Positions 1-12,149 of a DNA stretch of 64,000 nucleotides are shown piece after piece (within the stretch, counting starts at the first letter, position 1; the number at the start of each line of letters is the position of its first letter). Source of the stretch: Platycnemis pennipes (taxonomy: Eukaryota; Arthropoda; Insecta; Odonata; Platycnemididae); assembly GCA_933228895.1 (NCBI GenBank), contig OW121849.1, positions 42,254,354-42,318,353 of the forward strand, given 5' to 3'. A program made the translations under genes and the position numbers. The notes under the pieces were generated by a model that worked only from the letters and a program-made list of their open reading frames with translations, did not search any database and had not been told where the DNA came from.

Positions 1-902
1 CGTCTCTGCCCGCTTAACGTACTAACTACGCTATTAAAACGTATTACGTGTGTCAACAGCTCTTAAAAAATGCGTTAATGGCAAAGGTGGTATTATAAAA
101 TATTCGCGCGTTAGATCCCTTACGGAGGTCATCAGTGATTTGACTTGCGGTATCCGAAGGATAGAAACCACTCAAATGAATATGGTTGAGCTTAGCAAAG
201 AGTCGAAAACACGAGGAAGGTGGTATAAGATAACTGCATAAGAGTGTCGCAATTCCCATTACGTGCACCGTTAACTTCCAGTCTTTTACAGACATGACCC
301 ATGCTCCCTCATGGACTGGGGTCAGGTTTCTAAAACGGTCTTCTTGAGCATACTTCGCCTAATCTTGCGTCTCGCGAGATGCATGAAAAGTATTTACATT
401 AGCGAGGTTCGAAAATATTACACCAAAGCCAGGTGCTGTTCTCTGTTATAAATGTAGTACAATCAAGCGAAAACGGTACCTGAAAGTGGACAAATTTCCC
501 CCACAAAAATGATTAATTTTGCACTTACTGGAAGCAACACCTATCTCGACAAATTCCATCCGTAAGCTTTCACGTAATGCGCCAACTGGATAGGTGAACT
601 TTGGGAAAAGAGATATGTTTATCATTTACGCCGCAACCTCCTAATGTAAAGTAGTAAATGACTAAATAACTTTATTTGCTAAATATGCATATAATACATA
701 AAATGTTGGCTGAATAGCACGCGCATGAATGATGACAAAATATTTGAATTGCAGTACAAGCGTGAGTATATTTTTCACATACTATAGGATTTAAAACTGT
801 TGTTTAGCCATGTTTTCAATTTTGAATTAAACATGCTTGGAAACCATGGCGACTAAAATGTATGGAAGCTTTATCGAAAGGGCGTGCACGAAAAGCAGCA
901 TG
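1..902. other. No gene recognised, AT-rich
   Basis: Short ORFs of 60-80 residues lie on opposite strands at 50-295 without motifs. No repeat of the window is seen here. Confidence 0.6.
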
Positions 903-943
903 AAAACACGTCTAACGAAGTCCCGTTTCGTTAGACGTGTTTT
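903..943. repeat. Perfect palindrome, 17-bp stem
   Basis: Arms 903-919 (AAAACACGTCTAACGAA) and 927-943 are exact reverse complements around a 7-base loop. No element recognised around it. Confidence 0.95.
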
Positions 944-2494
944 ACCCTATTATAGAGTTTCTGGCGGTGGGGAAAGATAGCAACAAGAATAACAAGCTTA
1001 TTGAAATACCAGAGGTACCACGACTCCTCCGTGATTTTGTCATGGGAAAAAAGTAATTCTGTCGTTTACGCATCAAAACTTAATACGTTTCTTAAAAATC
1101 TATCCTAAACACAAACGTCGAAGAAGATATAAGGACGCCATAACCTCTGCCAATGCTATATATACATTTTTAAATTAACGCAATTCAACTTCACGGAATA
1201 GAAAAATAAATGCAGGCGGCATCATCAGCACAGCAGGAAGGCAATCAGATGATCCGATCACTATCAATTACGATGGCAAGGCTTCACACATCAAGCCTCC
1301 ACACAAATACAGTGCGATTCGAGATTCGTTTTTGTCGATTAAAATTCGAGGTTGAAAAAAAAATTACGTTACATACAATAGAATGGTAGAGTTTTGTTAA
1401 CACGGGGAGGCTCGAGAAAGTTTGACGCCACAACGGATATGTCCTAATCATATATATGGGGACACAAAATGCGTGACAAAAGTTACTTTCGTAATCCGAA
1501 ATGAGAAAGAACGTGACATACGGAGCTGTTGCAAAAACAGTGAACGTTTCTTCAAATAAGTTCCGATTTTCTTGGAGTGTCAATAAAATAGGATAGCATC
1601 ACTTAAAAGTTGAAAAAATGGAAACGTTACAGGAGACCAACTACGTTGAGAACTTCATCAAATGTCATCCATCATCATTCATTGGGTAGCATTAAAAAGG
1701 GAAAAAGTAAGTGTTTTAAAATACTATCTAAATTTACTTTAAATTATGTGAGTGATTTCTTTGCCAAAAATGCTATCGCCATAGCAATTGTCATTGGCAT
1801 AGTTCCAAATTGGAAAACTATGCCTGTTTGGTGTTTACCGTTACTTCCAATCCCTTTTTAAGAGGAAATAAGGGTTCAGTATAAATATTTCCGAACAATG
1901 AAACGCAAGTTAACTCCTCTCACCTTAATCCTCCTTAATAATAAACTTCAAAAGCAGAATGAAAAAAATGAAACCATTTTAAATAAATGGAGCAAGTAAG
2001 TATTAAACGGGTAGGAGTCTACAACAACAAACAAGGCTGGAGTTTAATTCCTACCTCTTCAAAACATAAAAACATTCTAACACTCTTAATAGGGTTAGGA
2101 GGACGCATTAGAGCGTCATCAGTTCATCTGAACCATCTGGCGCTATTTCTGACAGGAAAACGCGTGGCTTTACCAAACCAACGAACTGTTTACTTCCATC
2201 AACTGGAATGCATGACCTACACCAACGATGAATCACATTTCCGGTTCACTTAAGGTTTCATATCTAAACAGTCTTCCCCAATTACATTTCCGGTGGCAGG
2301 AAACGGTCCTGAATCTCGACCGGATTTGGATAAAGTGCGGTATCGTTAGTCCCTGAGGATATATTTTTTTGCCATTCGCCCAATCTAGTGGTTAGCTCTT
2401 TCTGTGAGACTGGTTGGGAAGATGTGATATGTCCACAAATTGAAACGCGTAGCAATAGATTCCAGTGTTGAACAGAGCAACTAGCGCACACAAC
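944..2494. other. No gene recognised
   Basis: Scattered ORFs under 100 residues (1284-1583, 1610-1861, 1987-2253) show no domains, codon bias or splice-site framework. Confidence 0.55.
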
Positions 2495-2536
2495 ATTTGG
2501 ATTTTCTAGACCTCACTGCGTCTAGAAAATCTAAAT
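2495..2536. repeat. Near-perfect palindrome, 17-bp stem
   Basis: Arms 2495-2511 (ATTTGGATTTTCTAGAC) and 2520-2536 pair with one mismatch around an 8-base loop. Confidence 0.93.
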
Positions 2537-3682
2537 TTTGCAGGCCCAAAGTTTGCCGATGATTTCTGCTCTTCTTCTCACTCCTAGGTGGCAATATAGC
2601 TTTTGACACCAAGTGGGGTGTATCTATGCGTTGCAGTATGAAGAGTTAAATAGACTATTTTTGAGTATTGAAATTTTTTGAAGGACAGCAACCATGAGAG
2701 AACCTAAGCTGCACGTGGTACCGGGGTTTGGTAACCCTATTTAAAAATAATCAACTCTGAGTTAAAATTTTACCCAACTTAATGAATAAAGTAGTGTTCC
2801 CTTATCAAAAATTACTTGGAAATGATATGCTTAGTTTAGGACACGACGTCGATGAGATACATCATTTTAGTTTCTGTAAAAAAATATGAATCCGTAATAA
2901 AATATGCTCCGCAAGATTCAATGTTAACATTCAATGAAATCACCTGTGTACACGAATGCAGCCGACACTTTTCTTATGCCTTATCACTAGGACAATGAAA
3001 AAGAGTTACGATGTGCATGTAGCCTATGGGTTGGTACTTTTTATCTCGTGATGACATTTGGATGAGATAAAATATCTTATTAGTTGCAAAATCGAGGAAA
3101 TTTTCCATTCTTGGTCCGGACCTGATAAAGTAAGCAATAGGCTACACATAGAATAGAAAAACGAGTGTGATAAAATAGTAGGTACTTAAAAAACAACAAG
3201 ATACGCCTGCCTCAACTTCGGTCTACGTGAGTTAGCTCTGACTAATAATGGCATCGCAGAGCGCAATTTTCCTATTTATTGTGAAGTGATTGATAACCCA
3301 ATTTTTTTTGTGCGTTATAAATACAACAGCTCTTTGGGTCAAATGACAGTGCAATTATTTTCTATCATGAAGACGATTTTACGTGGTGAGAAAACAAAAA
3401 TCTTTTATTTAGAATAATGATACAATCAGAATAAGAAATAAATTAAATTAGGACTGAATCCATAGGATCTCATTAAAAATGATTATGCATGGGTTCCAGA
3501 AAGGAAATTGTTTTAAGAAAATGAGTTTAATGAGAAAATATTTATCAAAATTATCTATCAAGGATAGTTGAAATGTCTACGTCGTTATTTCAATTTAAGT
3601 CAATATCATTGATACCGGTGGTAGTAAAAGATATTTCAATTCATAGTATTACACTGCATCGCCTAATCATTCTGATGAGGAA
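2537..3682. other. No gene recognised, AT-rich
   Basis: Nothing beyond low-complexity AT-rich sequence; no ORF of note. Confidence 0.6.
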
Positions 3683-3720
3683 CACTACGAGCTTGCCCTA
3701 GGCTGGGCAAGCTCGTAGTG
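3683..3720. repeat. Perfect palindrome, 16-bp stem, with flanking direct repeat
   Basis: Arms 3683-3698 (CACTACGAGCTTGCCC) and 3705-3720 around loop TAGGCT. Directly downstream GAACTTCCAGTT occurs twice (3720-3731 and about 3748-3759). Confidence 0.95.
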
Positions 3721-3759
3721 AACTTCCAGTTCACAAGTTCAGAACCTGAACTTCCAGTT

Positions 3760-5111
3760 TTCAATCGGGCACGTTACCAAACTGGCGGAAAACAATTCCA
3801 TTGCTATTATTAAATAAAGGGTCAATATTTGTGGAAAACCTCTGGTACCATTATCTTCATTCTGCTAAATTACGCGTTCCAAACTGCACACCAAAGTACA
3901 ATCGGGAATATAATATCATATTACTAGATAGAACATGTTTCATTGAAAAAATTTAATGAGCGCGGAAAAGTATCCGGTCAAATTGCCATTATTTTCTATA
4001 AATTATAAATGAAATAAACAAGTCTGCTTTATTAATTCTAAGTTATCTGTATCAGCATAACCATTTCTAAAGGTTATAACTAAAAAGGGAAAATATTGTG
4101 CGACACCCTGGCCACTTTCCTCTGTAGGACACCACAGCAGTAGTCCCAATTTTTAAACGCCGTGTAATAGACATGACTCATAGTGAATGGGATATTCAAG
4201 AGAAATTTCAGCACGAAATAAAATGCAATCAATAGCCAATTACTTTCACTGCATCTTTAGCAAAGGCAACAGAAATTATGGATTCAACAAGTTGTTTTCC
4301 ATGAATTAAAAATATACCTCTAACCTGATCGTAGAACTAATATATGACTGAAATTGATTTTGTTTTCACGTCATAACAAAGAAAGTAGCAAATTGGGAAT
4401 TGTTTAAATGGTATTTAACAAAATTCTATTTTAAGATGGAATGTGACAGGGAACAGAAACAAGATTCAACATGAAATCTATAATTTGTCGGAAAACCGTT
4501 ATAGCAGAATGGACAAAGATACAAATGATGAAACTTTGATTGACCATAGAGAGGAACATTCGTTACTCGTCAGACACAGAGTATTCACTAATATTTTATT
4601 TTTCTATCAACTATCAGAAAGAAATTCCTAAAATACATAAAAAATCACAACAATGATGCTAAACACTACACTATTACGGTGAATTCCGTAAGAAGCCTAC
4701 ACTCCCCGCCGGAGAATGGTAACAGGACTTTAACACTCTTTTCGACGCCTAAGGCGCAGAAATTCCCTAATCTTCAGCAATACCGCTTGACAAGGGTGTT
4801 CGTGACGGCACAAAAACGAGAAGCCTTAACGCAGCATCCTTGGGAACAGGACAGCGTGATAAAGGCCGATGGCTTTACGTAACAATCCGTTAATATTTTA
4901 AGCCTCTCCAAAGACACTGTAAACTCAATTCAAAGTCCACGGAAAACCTCCAATGAGAGAAATGGCCGCATGAAAAAATGCGAAGACCCGGTAGGAATTT
5001 CGTCATCATGTCTCCACGTGTTCCCAAGCCCTGACGTCATCTGCAGGTACATAACTTCTCACGGTAGGAGCGAAAGCCGGAAAACTGGCCGATGCACGCA
5101 GAAGGTAGCCC
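3760..5111. other. No gene recognised
   Basis: Two ORFs of 62 and 67 residues at 4443-4882 carry no motif. The sequence becomes less AT-rich towards the TIR element at 5112. Confidence 0.55.
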
Positions 5112-5645
5112 AATGGGGTCGTTTACCATATTTGTTATTGCCGAATCTGATAGAGTTTGTAAAACAAAAAGACCGGATTTTTCCGTTTTTTGATCCGTCA
5201 ATTCTTTCTCGGGTTATAAGCGGCGAAAAACTGATGTTTTTAACCCTTTCGGAACAGTGGGCGTGGTGCAACCTCTGACGTATATCAACTTCGTCCAATC
5301 GCAACTTAGCCCGCGAAGCTACTTTGCCTTATCGTAATGGGTGGGACACAGCTGACTCTGCCAATAGGAGCAGTTAGGACAGCATCTGTGCGAGCAGACC
5401 TTCCGAGAACCCCCCTCCACTCCCTTCCCTTCCCCTAAAAGCAGTCAAAGACGGGAGGAAAATGACGTCAATGACATCAAAGCAGCTTTTTCGGTGGGAA
5501 TCACCATTTTCTTATTTTTATTTTTGATTTATGAGTGAATGGTTGTGGTTAGAAGATTAATTTTTTCACTAAAATTCGTTTTTCATTTCCAACCAGCGAT
5601 TTCGTGTACAAAATTGCGATTCGGTTCCGAGTAAACGCCCCCATT
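5112..5645 (+). mobile_element. 535-bp terminal-inverted-repeat element, copy 1
   Basis: Ends are inverted repeats: AATGGGGTCGTTTAC at the left and the complement of AATGGGGGCGTTTAC at the right (one mismatch in 15). The whole length matches the reverse complement of 58558-59092. No convincing protein is encoded; the ORFs on both strands (to about 100 residues) lack motifs and are not kept in copy 2. Size, TIRs and lack of coding suggest a non-autonomous DNA transposon (MITE). I cannot assign a superfamily because no clear direct target duplication is visible: flanks are GCCC and AGCT. Confidence 0.8.
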
Positions 5646-5649
5646 AGCT

Positions 5650-6080
5650 TTTGATATGACGCCTATAGACAAAATTTGCTCTCGCTATTATTTGAGCAAT
5701 CAACCATTAGTACTACTTCGCGAGTCCACCTTGAAGAAACTTGAATCCATTACACGGAAAGTGGGAAAGTGTAATGCTAAAGTTAAGGAGATTATACCAC
5801 GTTACTTAGGCCAGAAATGTACTACTTCTCTAGTGTTTGGGACCCATGGAAACATGGATTAATAAATTGATTTGACCAAATTCAGAGGAGAACACCTAAA
5901 TTCGTAAACAATTTTAATGATACGGGGGTAAGTATCACTTGGTTGCGATAGGCACTGGGATGGGAGGCCCTTCAAACGCGAAGACAGCATGTCGGACTAC
6001 GGCTCTTATAGAAATACAGGGAAGACGAGTTTACCTCAGACACCTAGCTAATTATAAGAGCCCCACACTATATTGGTACA
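5650..6080 (+). pseudogene. Decayed Jockey-superfamily LINE C-terminus
   Basis: Pieces in shifting frames match the post-RT domain of L2/Jockey LINEs: KKLESITRKVGKCNAKVKEI (compare RKLGFIKRVLGKCDEKTKER in the long element), SSVWDPWKHGLINKL, PKFVNNF, then LGWEALQTRR followed by LRLL (compare LGWESLSERR). Several frameshifts and stops. It starts within about 5-80 bases of the right end of the TIR element copy 1. More diverged than subfamilies A-C and lacking their tail. Confidence 0.7.
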
Positions 6081-7244
6081 TTGAGCACCACTTGGAAGAT
6101 TAGGGAAATAAGCAACATCACTGAGAGATTCAAATATTCTTTCTCTCCTCGAATAATTCGTATTAACAACAACACATGGACTACTCGCATCAAGATGCCT
6201 TCAGAATAATAAATTCCCATTAACATGAACATGCAACAGCACACGTTACGTTTATACAGATAAAGCCAATCAACAGACATAAGATCAGGGAAGTGAATTT
6301 TTGAGGATCTAAGCACGTCTGTATGAACCAGTATATACATAATACACCCCTCCTGCAGCTACCCTCATATATTATCTTGCATGTAAGATGAAAAAAGGAA
6401 TTGGTACCTATGCATTGCGCATGATATTCAAGGTACATACTCTCCTTAAGCAGGCAGAAGTAAGAAAACTTTAGTGCATGTAGATTATAGATACCTATGG
6501 CACTGCCATGCAACGACGCACGTGACTCCTTCACACTAAAATGTGTATTTTAGCCTTACTTTATTTATCCCAACTGAGGAAAATGATTTGATCGTGCCTA
6601 TCCAAAGAGTCTGGATGAAGGGGTTTTAATTTCAACGGGATTTAGCAACAAAAAGCTTCAACTGAAAGTCATATTCATCGCAAAACCGGATTTAGGGATA
6701 GGTCTCGAGATTTTCCAATAGCTATATCCGTGAGCTTTTGCTTGCATTACAGTTACTTTGTAAAATTAAATTAAAGGGACCTGGGCCATTTCTCTAGGAA
6801 TAGTGGCCAGCTAGGATATTGGCGTAACTTGAACGCAGAAAGTTCATTCTAATTAAAGTAAAAAACATTTCATATCTAACCTTTGAGAAGAATCTGTTGC
6901 TCAGGTAGTTCATCACATTTTCCTCACGTAGCAACAACCTTCCAATGTAGGTTATTAGTCGTTTGCAATTCGTCATTCTGCTTCAGATCTGTAACCTACT
7001 AAAAACAATATAAAGGTTAGTACTACATTTGGGGTTCTCCACATAAAAATATAATACAAAACAAAATTTCAAAAAAGGGAAACTAGAGAAAATATGAAAT
7101 ACAAAGTAAATACCCTGGATGAAGGATCTCACGAGAGAAGCAAAAAGTTCTCAATAAAAAGGTTCCTTATAAATGCATTTATAAGAGGTAATGAAACCAG
7201 AGTACCCTAAAAACGTGGACACCACAGTCAAAATGAAATCGGGT
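6081..7244. other. No gene recognised
   Basis: Cys/Leu-rich minus-strand ORFs (6068-6534) overlap each other in different frames and look like chance. Nothing else seen. Confidence 0.55.
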
Positions 7245-7410
7245 TTGTTGTGGTGGATAGGATACATACGTCCCATCTCGAGGGCCCTGGTTCGAATTCC
7301 GCAAGTGGAAGATTTTTCATTGGTATACTGGACCCTACTTGAGTGCTGCGTGGAGAGTACTTCGAGTCGAAGCAAGTCCCTACTTCCACCAGCTAACAGT
7401 GAGTGCAAAT
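7245..7410 (+). mobile_element. tRNA-derived SINE, family 1
   Basis: A tRNA-like head with a B-box-like GGTTCGAATTCC at about 7289-7300, followed by AGTGGAAGATTTTTCATTGG and CCCTACTTGAGTGCTGCGTG, blocks shared with 60310-60487 and 53185-53372. Cloverleaf incomplete, so not a tRNA gene. ORFs on both strands are by-products. Confidence 0.6.
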
Positions 7411-7794
7411 CCCGCTATACAGACGGAATTGGTAGATCAGAGGATTTGCAAAACATTGCCAAAATTGGGAGATGATTTAAGATTTTTACATTTTAAAATA
7501 TGGGTGCATAATGGCGTTTGCTCATCGTTCGTGAATTTCAGCAAGTTTTAGGAATTCGCGGACTCAAGCACGCTAGGCCTGCACATTTCTGTGAACGTAA
7601 ACCAAAGTAGATGTGGAGATAAGTGCACTGGACACGTTCGAGACATTTATTTTCATATATATAAGCTACGCCCATTAGCCAGCGTGTATTATAAACAGTC
7701 GCAGAGAAAAAACTCTTATTGCTTCATAGAGATTTGCATTTCTTCACTCCAAATATAACACCTGTAGTAAATGCTAAATATATAAGCTCATGGT

Positions 7795-7918
7795 ATAAAT
7801 ATCTCATGTAGTGAGGTATTTGAAAGAAAATAATTATACAAATATGAATAGTGTAGCTGATAGTGGAATTGAATGGAAAGCTACGTGAAACCAATCTGAG
7901 GATTGTTGACTGATGATA
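7795..7918 (+). pseudogene. RTE-like LINE C-terminus with GATGAT tail
   Basis: In one frame: YLKENNYTNMNSVADSGIEW then KAT-stop-NQS, followed by GAGGATTGTTGACTGATGATA. The AD-x(2)-IEWKA-x(2)-NQS pattern recurs at 9.0, 9.3, 19.4 and 24.3 kb and resembles the conserved Asp-Arg-x-x-Trp-Arg end of RTE-type endonuclease/reverse transcriptases. Only the end is recognisable. Confidence 0.55.
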
Positions 7919-8999
7919 TATCAATATCAGATATTTCACTTATTTACCAGCGATATAAAACTTAAGTTTAAGCATTTTAAATATTTAAAACATTAAAATG
8001 TGTTACGAGGATTATACAGAATATGTAATGGATGAAATTTGAAAAACAAAAGCACGGTGAACGAGAAGCGAAGATGATCAGAAGAGCAAGAAAATAAATT
8101 CAATACAAAAGAAAATCTATGACCAAAGGAGACATTTCTAAGCAATTTCTTGCCAGCTGTGTCCATAAGTCAAGTGTTAAGAGCTATCAAAATGGGTGGC
8201 ATTGCTTGACTTACTGCATAAAAACAATATTAACTGATGGGGGACATCCCGAACACCCGTGGCAATGCGATTACGCCTAAGCTTCTGAGTTAGTGCGTAA
8301 TATAAATTTATCTGGGAAATTAAGAGAAAAATTGCACAAAGATAACTTCAGATTCTCCAATAACGACAGATATAGTTTCGCTTAGTCCCAATATTGACCC
8401 CTTCCATTGCCAAAGTACCAAAGTCCAAATTGGTGACGCCGTATCCGTTCAGCGTCGAAATGGCGTAGATGCTAAGAATCGGATCACGGGTTTAGGAATT
8501 TGCACCGAGCAAATCTTTCGTTCCATTTTTTATTTGGATAAAACTTCTTGATATCGAAACTTACGATACAGGAATTTTTTCCCATTGGATTCCCTCCTAT
8601 CTTGCACAACTCAAACAAATTCAAGGCTGTTCCCCAATGGCTTATAATCAATAGGAGACGAATGTCCAATTTGATTGGAGGGCTCTTGTGAAGGAGGCTG
8701 CAGGCGTGGAGGGATCTTTCACAAGAGATGGTGGACTCGATATGAAACTCATAATGTTTCCTCGGTGGAAAAATTCCGTTTCACATTTGAGGATAAAAGA
8801 CTACTAGTAAAAAAGAGAAAAAAAGTACCGAGCAATGATGAGTGGAAAACACTTGTACTTTTTGCAGCTTACCTAGTTACCAAGTGCTAAAAATATTCCT
8901 CACATATCAACGATGACATACGTTCAAGCATGAATTCGAGCAACCAAGCAGCGATGTCGCTCAACAATTTTTTCGGCTACGACCTCGTCATGCTGCAAT
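7919..8999. other. No gene recognised
   Basis: ORFs at 8484-8669 and 8675-8890 show no motifs. GA-rich block near 8050-8130. Lies between two RTE-like traces, so undetected LINE decay products are possible. Confidence 0.5.
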
Positions 9000-9140
9000 C
9001 CTCAAAGAGGCTAGGCAAGGGTATTTTAAGGACAACTGCGAAGGAGAAAAATAATAAAAATACGAATAGTTCAGTTGATTGGAGATTTGAGTGGGAAGCG
9101 TCAAAGCAACCTAAGCATTGAAATCAAATGACGAGCGTGT
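9000..9140 (+). pseudogene. RTE-like LINE C-terminal trace
   Basis: The end of a 63-residue ORF (8930-9121) reads LRTTAKEKNNKNTNSSVDWR then FEWEASKQPKH-stop, matching the WRIEW-x-AS-NQS end seen at 19.4 kb with replacements. Sequence after the stop (AAATCAAATGACGAG) could be a decayed GATGA tail. The upstream half of the ORF shows nothing I recognise. Confidence 0.4.
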
Positions 9141-9285
9141 TGCCATCCGATAGAAGCTATCAAGGAGGGCGAAAAAAGTGATCTGAAACCCAATGAAAGC
9201 CCAAATTAGTTGATTTAACTCCAATCTCAACTTTCTTGTGCTTTTAAATCTACCGCTAAATTATCACGAAAAATAAGAAAGCCTT

Positions 9286-9380
9286 CATCATCATCATCAA
9301 GGGTCAACAATCCTAGGATTGGTTTGACGTAGCCTTCCACTCGATTCTTCTATCGAAGACAGCCTTATGATACACAAATC
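9286..9380 (-). pseudogene. RTE-like LINE C-terminus with (GAT)n tail
   Basis: On the minus strand: FDRRIEWKATSNQS then TAG, then GATTGTTGACCCTTGATGAT with a GATGATGATGAT run (9286-9299). One of the cleanest copies of this 3' end. Coding upstream (rightwards) fades within about 60 bases. Confidence 0.65.
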
Positions 9381-9599
9381 AATTATGTAGACAACATTAT
9401 TTTGTGCACCGCTGAAATCTACTTTCCAGAAGAAGAACATGATATCATTCTTTATCTTGACTAATAGAGCAATGCCACAACATTTATTGCCATGACTGAT
9501 ATTAAAGTATATAACCAAGTGAGTCATATCTGGTTCAATTAATAGCCCTAAAAAGCTTTATGATAAATTTGGATTTCTATGAAATGATGAACGTAACTT

Positions 9600-9930
9600 C
9601 ATCATCATGCGTATTCCGCTTGTGCAGGGCCTTGCGGCCTTCTAATATCTTTCACTGTTCACTTCCCTCTGCTCTTCTCTTTGTTGCTACATATCCTTAT
9701 ATATTCTTTAAACTATCTACAATTTTCGCCATTTTCCTTTCCCCTATTTACTCTTCCCTCCACAGGGCCCACTATCGGATCTTTCAACACAAGAGTTCCT
9801 TCTTAGGCCAAACTACCTATGTCTTTTTTACTTTTTCTGATTACTTCAACCAACATTATCTCCTCCTTTATTCTCATCAGTACCTCTATATCTTACGTTA
9901 TCCGTTTTTTCATACTCTGCATTTTTTTCC
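9600..9930 (-). pseudogene. RTE-like LINE C-terminal domain, second family
   Basis: The pyrimidine-rich plus strand reads on the minus strand as MRIKEEIMLVEVIRKSKKDI, then GTLVLKDPIVGPVEGRVNRG and, after stops, YIRICSNKEK, VKDIRRP, ending in TGATGATGAAG. The order (EE-x-L-x(3)-RKSKKDIG, then LKDPI-x(2)-VEGRVNRG) is that of the post-RT region of RTE-like elements (N-E-E-V-L, R-K-W-x-G-H, E-G-K-V-x-G-x-R-G-R). Several stops. The plus-strand 124-residue ORF here is a shadow. Confidence 0.6.
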
Positions 9931-11221
9931 ATAATCAAATCTCGAACGCATCCTTTCTTTCTCACAAAAAAATGAGAAAAGTTGACATTCTGCCTGCAAT
10001 AGTTGCCGGCATTCAGTTAAAAACCTCTAAACCAATAGAAGTTGCTAACTTATTTCAGTTCCCATTCTATTTGCTGGATAATGCGTATCTTATTCTACAT
10101 TACTTTATTTTTTCGTGAAAGCGACATTTGGTTCTGACGTCAATAAGTATTGTTCACTCAAGTTACACTCGTGCGCAATTATTAAGTTGGTATTCATCCA
10201 ATAAACTATAATTTTATGGATTTAAATTTCATTCAGAGCATCATTTTATTTCCTTCTTATTATTAAGACTATCAGTTAGACTACATGTTATGATAAAACT
10301 TATAACTTAACTTTATTATACCTTTAAACATAAAATCCATTCTCACTATTGAGCCTATGAAATATCAAGGGAGATTTACCTAAAAAGTGTAATAAAGGGG
10401 CGCTATTGGAATATTGCAAATGGCTAGAGGTCATTTTTCTCTACAGGCACCAAAAGGAGGAAAAAATATGATACAACTTTCATTTTGCGATGGAACCCCC
10501 TTAAAAGAGTTTTTCCTCATTTTTTCAGCTCCATTTGGGTCACCGTTTCTGAGAAAAATCGACGTGAGACGAATTGAAGATCCCATTTAGACAAGACAAC
10601 CTTCGTCGCGCGAACCCCGGTGAAAGGAGTAAGTTCCTTCGACGCCGCAATGTCGCAAGTTCAAAGAATCAAGACCCATTTGAACTCCGGCAAATTGCCG
10701 CGGAATTAATGTTCCGTGCAAGGAATGGCGCGCATTTAACAGGAGCCCTGATTTCCCCTCGATCAATGTAAGTTTGGGAGGCGAATAAAAACTAAGCTCG
10801 GACAGATCCACTACCGTATCAGGTCAAAGTCAGACAGCATTAGAAATGGAGATGAATGGCATTGCGTAGGCAGGAGCTGGCAAACACACAGTTCTAAAAA
10901 CCGAATCGATAATTCCTCCTCTCTTCGAGAAACTTTTCTCCAAATACAGATGACGCCCAATGTATCAAACTCATCGGCATAAGAACCTCACTTAGAAACC
11001 TCTCCGCTAAAATCACGTCAATTATTTCTCCCTTGCTTGCGGTAGGCGGACGAATACACAGGGCAACGTCAGCGTTTTACGGTATCATGGACTTGATTTT
11101 CGACGTAGTGATTTAAGACGAACACGTTAAAAACATTTATAAAACAAGTGCGTGGTTTACTCCCATTTTATTTTCCCTAAATTAGATAAATAGGTGAGCA
11201 GCTTTGCTCTGGTGAAACCGC
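9931..11221. other. No gene recognised; small GC-rich patch at 10560-10800
   Basis: A 65-residue ORF (10574-10771) lies between an acceptor-like TTTTTTCAG (ending 10528) and a donor-like GTAAGT at 10768, but no frame stays open across that 239-base interval, so I do not call an exon. Confidence 0.5.
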
Positions 11222-11400
11222 TAACCTGAAATATGGCGTAGATGAGGGTAGGGGATGGCCAGTTCATTCTCGGCGATTTCCTTAAAAGTTATGGTGCCCA
11301 GAAAATCACAGAGCTTGGGTTCACCAAGGCCTCTCTCGGATTCGAGTAAACACCGGTCAAAGTTCACAGTTTTGCCCACTGAACTACAACGCTTCCGCAT
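11222..11400 (-). mobile_element. tRNA-derived SINE, family 2, decayed
   Basis: On the minus strand: A-box-like TAGTTCAGTGGG, a degenerate B box (CTCGAATCC), then a body with GAATGAACTGGCCATCCCCT followed by ACCCTCATC. The GAACTGGCC-x-CCCTACCCT core is shared with the 12.2-kb copy, 0.8 kb away in the same orientation. The 104-residue minus ORF over it is not a gene. Confidence 0.5.
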
Positions 11401-11616
11401 GTTAGTGAAAATGCCAGCATAAAGTATACCAAATTCAGACTTAATTTGAAAATTTGAAGCCACAGAGAGGTTTACATATTTAACATATATAGTTACAATG
11501 GCATTCACGCTAGTCTTGATAATTTCAATATTCAAATTACATGTTTAAATATCTTTGAGGGCTTCAGTCTGATTTTTGTGAAGCTGGGCTTAAAATTTGG
11601 TTTACACCAACACCAA

Positions 11617-11651
11617 CAAGGGTCACATTTGGTTTACAAATGTGACCCTTG
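11617..11651. repeat. Perfect palindrome, 15-bp stem
   Basis: Arms 11617-11631 (CAAGGGTCACATTTG) and 11637-11651 around loop GTTTA. Confidence 0.95.
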
Positions 11652-12149
11652 AGAAAAAATTAAGTCCATCTCAATGTAAACACAACAAGATCGAAATATC
11701 TCCTAGTTCATCCATTGAATCACAAAAATACAAGCTCTGGTGAAAACAAAGCCATTTAACATGTTTAAGATGTTCCATGAATTGCGGAAGTTACCGTTCA
11801 ATGATGGCTTATGATAAAAAATGGTATTTGCATCATCAGTGAGATGGGATTAGATCTTAGATTAGACGACACAAACTCTTGCATTAGAGGGGTAGGAAGT
11901 AAATCGAAATACAAAAGTACCGACACATGAGTGACGTGGGCATAAAATTTACAACAGTGAATAAAAAACGTTTAAAATATCCACTTGTACGAAGTTTCAT
12001 TATATGATGGTTGTACTGTCTAATTCTAACTACCTATATTTAGGATATTATGCAAATATTATGGAATATGTACGTTACGTCAAGAAATGTTCACAAACCA
12101 ACCATTTTTGGTAAAACACATCACTCACTCAGTGATTCAACCCGAAGGT
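11652..12149. other. No gene recognised, AT-rich
   Basis: Between a palindrome and a SINE; nothing further seen. Confidence 0.55.

Noticed and set aside
9560..9934. 124-residue plus-strand ORF rich in Phe, Leu and Tyr (membrane-protein-like)
   Set aside because: It is the antisense of an RTE-like LINE C-terminus on the minus strand; the hydrophobicity comes from A/G-rich coding read backwards.
10529..10767. Possible internal exon between TTTTTTCAG and GTAAGT
   Set aside because: All three frames contain stops across the interval; the splice-like sites alone are not enough.
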